NCBI RefSeq assembly: GCF_038002965.1
Contig: NZ_JBBOOE010000002.1
Span: 490,712-554,711 of the forward strand
Direction: 5' to 3'
Origin: Robertmurraya sp. FSL R5-0851
Lineage (GTDB): Bacteria > Bacillota > Bacilli > Bacillales > Cytobacillaceae
DNA length: 64,000 nt
How positions within the stretch are numbered: position 1 is the first letter of the stretch; every line of letters starts with the position of its first letter. The notes under the pieces were generated by a model that was not told the DNA's origin, made no database searches, and saw nothing but the letters and a program-made list of their open reading frames with translations. This document shows, one piece after another, positions 61,366 through 64,000 of this stretch. Position numbers and translations under genes: made by a program.

Positions 61366-61732
61366 TTTATATAGCCTCTGCGAGACTAGGAATATCCTGC
61401 ATCATTCGCTGTGCGTCAAATACTTTGTGCTTAATACTGATTCCATGTAACACTTTTAATAGTTATCCCCATAAAACCACAATAGATTGCTTTTTGTGTA
61501 ACGGATTATCCGTACGGTTTGTGTAATAATTATGTAGCTTTCGAAAGGCTTCATTTTGGGGACTCATTGGTATCATTACTCGGAAAAGTAGGGCTCGTAG
61601 ATTTCTTCTACCGCGTTTGGAGATGCGTTTTTGTCCTTTGTGCTGGCCGGAGGAATTTTTACGTAATGTTAGTTCCACAGATTTAATGATTTGGTTTGGA
61701 TCTTTATAGTGTGAAAAGCTTCTTATTTCCAC
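61366..61732 (-). pseudogene. IS110-family transposase, C-terminal relic
   Basis: SVELTLRKNSSGQHKGQKRISKRGRRNLRALLFRVMIPMSPQNEAFRKLHNYYTNR is the Tnp_IS116 region. A frameshift after KKQSIVVL is followed by KLLKVLHGISIKHKVFDAQRMMQDIPSLAEAI, the usual end. The N-terminal DEDD half is absent. Confidence 0.8.
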
Positions 61733-62076
61733 CCGTACAATTAATCTCAGAAAATAACAATTAAGGAGGTTGAGAACTAATATCTCTCTAGAAGGTTACA
61801 TTGAGTGATTTACTCTTCAAAGCATTCTATTCTTCCTAAAAACACTTTGGATAAGTTTGGAAATATATAAATATATTTACAATATCTTATACCTTTTAAA
61901 GAGTTTACACAAGGTTTTTATTAAATTCACTATTTTTTGTCTCTCTTATATTAGCTACAAATAAGCGCCTTCTCTAGGGGATACCTCTAAAACAATGAAT
62001 TAAACTTTTTTTCTTGTTGAGCTAAACTCTCTATTAGTTACATAAAAAATAAGTGTACATAATGTTAGGGAGGTCG

Positions 62077-62202
62077 ATTAGTGTTAATAGAAGTTTTACG
62101 TAGTACTTAAACTAAACGAAAAACGCCCCAACCCAATGACATCAATGGGTTGAGGCGTTTTCTATTAGATCAACAAGTAGCGTAAAAAGGTTACATGCGA
62201 TC
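62077..62202 (+). repeat. 125-bp structured repeat, copy C
   Basis: ATTAGTGTTAATAGAAGTTTTACG at the left, AAAAAGGTTACATGCGATC at the right (core 62189-62202). The central stem differs in sequence from A and B but is conserved as structure: GAAAAACGCC-CAACCCA pairs with TGGGTTGAGGCGTTTTC. The IS3-family copy 2 starts ten bases after the core. Confidence 0.85.
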
Positions 62203-62277
62203 CACCCCCCTCTGTTAGGATAGATGTCGTAGGGAACTTTAGTGTATAGTTTAAATCATACACGGAGGTTGATCGAC

Positions 62278-62790
62278 ATGAAAAGTAATAATGGTAAACG
62301 TTATACAAAGGAAGAGAAAGCATCAATTATTAAGAGAATGATGCCCCCCACTAATGAATCGGTTGGCCAATTAAGTGAAGAGTTGGGCATTACTGAACCC
62401 ACGCTTTACAAGTGGAGAAAAGAGGCTAGATCATCTGGAAACCCCACACCCGGAGATGGACAAAGTTCTGAACACTGGAGCAGTGAAGATAAGTTTCTCA
62501 TAGTTATGGAAACATACTCAATGAATGGTGCGGAGCTAGCGGAGTATTGTCGAAAAAAGGGACTTTATAAAGAACAGATTGACGCATGGCGAGATTCATG
62601 CCTTAATGCAAATGGGCGAGAATCTAGTCAAACAAAGCAGTTAAATCAAGAATTAAAAGAGGAGAAAAAGCGAGGAAAGGCATTAGAGAAAGATTTGCGT
62701 AAAAAAGAAAAAGCATTGGCAGAAGCTGCAGCCTTATTACTATTAAGAAAAAAGGCCCAAGCGATCTGGGGGGACCAAGAGGACGAATGA
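62278..62790 (+). CDS. IS3-family OrfA, copy 2
   Basis: Same 170-residue protein as at 44356: HTH (EKASIIKRMMPPTNESVGQL onward), second HTH-like segment and coiled-coil tail. GGAGGTTGATCGAC sets the start; the stop overlaps the orfB ATG. Confidence 0.85.
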   Translation: MKSNNGKRYTKEEKASIIKRMMPPTNESVGQLSEELGITEPTLYKWRKEARSSGNPTPGDGQSSEHWSSEDKFLIVMETYSMNGAELAEYCRKKGLYKEQIDAWRDSCLNANGRESSQTKQLNQELKEEKKRGKALEKDLRKKEKALAEAAALLLLRKKAQAIWGDQEDE

Positions 62791-63839
62791 TCAGCCCGTC
62801 AGATCGCGCACTAGCAGTAGAACTCATCCAAGAAGCAAACCAAAATGGTGCGCGATTAGCCCCGGCGTGTAAAGAATTGAACATTAGCGTTCGCACCTAT
62901 GAACGCTGGATTTCAGAAGGTGGAATCAAGGAGGATCAACGCCCTATTGCGTTACGTCCAGAGCCAAAAAATAAATTAACGATAGAGGAAAAACAAGAGA
63001 TACTGGAGGTTGTTAAAAAAGAGGAATTTGTAGACCTACCGCCTACTCAAATCGTGCCAAAATTAGCAGATCAATGCATTTATATCGCCTCCGAATCTAG
63101 CTTTTATAGAGTTCTTCGTGAGCATAAAATGCAAAATCATCGGGGAAGAAGCAAAAAGCCCGAGGGTAGATTACCAGAAAGTCATTTAGCAGTAGCCCCA
63201 AACCAGGTATGGACATGGGATATAACGTGGTTAAAAGGGCCGGTGAAAGGCTTGTTTTATCGACTCTACTTAATTATCGATATTTTTAGTAGAAAAATCG
63301 TAGGTTGGGAGATTTGGGAGTCAGAGGAGGCAAAACACGCTGAAGATTTAATGAAGAAGACGATTATTAGTGAAAAAATCCAAGGTAAACCACTCGTTTT
63401 ACATTCCGATAATGGCAGTCCCATGAAAGCCGCAACATTTCAGGTATTACTTGAAAAATTAGGGATCCAAAGCTCTTATTCAAGACCAAGAGTAAGTAAT
63501 GACAATCCCTATTCTGAAGCAATGTTTCGGACTCTGAAATATCGACCTGAATTCCCGTACAGAGGCTTTGAAACACTTGAGGCTGCACGTGAATGGGCAT
63601 TAAGATTTGTGAATTGGTATAACTGTATACATTTACACAGTGGTATAAATTTTGTGACGCCAGAACAATGCCATACAGGTGCGCATATTGGGATACTGAA
63701 AAAGCGCAAAGAAGTTTATGAACTAGCGAAACAAAAGCATCCAGAACGTTGGACGCGCTCAACTAGAGACTGGAGTGCACATGATTCAGTGGCTTTAAAC
63801 CCAATAAAGGACAAGATAGAAAAGGATGGAACAAAATAG
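62787..63839 (+). CDS. IS3-family OrfB, copy 2
   Basis: Same 350-residue DDE transposase as at 44865, with WTWDITWL, LHSDNGSP and the Glu in NPYSEAMFRTLKY. Intact. Confidence 0.9.
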   Translation: MISPSDRALAVELIQEANQNGARLAPACKELNISVRTYERWISEGGIKEDQRPIALRPEPKNKLTIEEKQEILEVVKKEEFVDLPPTQIVPKLADQCIYIASESSFYRVLREHKMQNHRGRSKKPEGRLPESHLAVAPNQVWTWDITWLKGPVKGLFYRLYLIIDIFSRKIVGWEIWESEEAKHAEDLMKKTIISEKIQGKPLVLHSDNGSPMKAATFQVLLEKLGIQSSYSRPRVSNDNPYSEAMFRTLKYRPEFPYRGFETLEAAREWALRFVNWYNCIHLHSGINFVTPEQCHTGAHIGILKKRKEVYELAKQKHPERWTRSTRDWSAHDSVALNPIKDKIEKDGTK

Positions 63840-64000
63840 CCCCACTGCGACTGAGCTTGAACTACCCATTCCCTTCTCATCAAAGAACAGAATGAATTCT
63901 GTTCTTTGATGAGAAGACCACCAAGCAAAGCGCGGTAGTTACCCTTACGTTCTTACACTAGTAAACAAGTTAAATGCGACAACTATCTTGACAAACACCG

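Larger units (their letters stand above)
62213..64000 (+). mobile_element. IS3-family insertion sequence, copy 2 (to window end)
   Basis: Matches 44291-46078 base for base as far as I can read, tip to tip (62213-63997) plus three bases. It holds intact orfA and orfB. The right flank is outside the window, so a target duplication cannot be judged. Confidence 0.88.

Overview
The window looks like low-GC, Gram-positive Bacillaceae DNA: AGGAGG-type Shine-Dalgarno sites, sigma-A-like promoters, cre sites and Opu, PTS and AraC genes of Bacillus type. The density of insertion sequences and gene relics, together with a plasmid-type maintenance module, suggests a large plasmid or an integrated element. 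No rRNA, tRNA, CRISPR array or recognisable replication initiator was seen.

Positions 1-14600 hold the backbone module. On the minus strand are a zinc-ribbon protein, a Toprim primase-like protein, a DUF4258 protein, a large ParA/TadZ-like protein and an XRE regulator. On the plus strand are a Rad52-like annealing protein, a plasmid copy of the DNA sliding clamp, two unknown proteins and a PRTRC-type set: an E2-like protein B, a protein-C/JAMM fusion and a ThiF/E1-like protein. An intact IS4-family element (666-2071) and an IS3-family element (6879-8372) sit inside it. Many of these genes have a terminator-like hairpin just before their Shine-Dalgarno. Two of the leaders share a conserved RNA motif and look like one family of attenuator RNAs.

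Positions 14600-20790 are a complete glucitol (sorbitol) catabolic operon on the minus strand: srlD-like dehydrogenase, PRD regulator, GutM, three PTS subunits and a transaldolase-family aldolase. It is followed by a decay zone (malic enzyme, PTS relics). There a 125-bp repeat abuts a second, divergent copy of the thiF tail, so the operon is bracketed by two thiF tails. The repeat recurs at 40673 and 62077, always ending in the same 14-bp core, and beside the 40673 copy lies an integrase tail.

Positions 22000-28100 hold aldo/keto reductases, an AraC regulator, a histidine phosphatase and a DUF4405/cytochrome-P460 pair. Positions 28503-33915 are a group II intron whose reverse transcriptase is split by a RIT element (three tyrosine recombinases). 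The 5-bp duplication lets the RT frame be rebuilt exactly.

Positions 34100-43900 hold a HAD phosphatase, a radical SAM protein, an Opu-type compatible-solute transporter, a quinone oxidoreductase, a MarR regulator with palindromic operators, and a toxin/immunity/subtilase cassette. Positions 44000-49720 are a pile of IS21, IS110 and IS3 remnants around a small gene and an Mrp-like ATPase.

Positions 49747-56238 form a tightly packed nitrate-respiration operon: NarK-PAS, membrane anchor, molybdoenzyme, ferredoxin, Rieske protein, small membrane protein and truncated globin. A broken moaA lies upstream. A PilZ-like protein and a PAS-GGDEF cyclase follow, then MCP and IS110 relics and a second identical IS3-family copy that runs to the window end.
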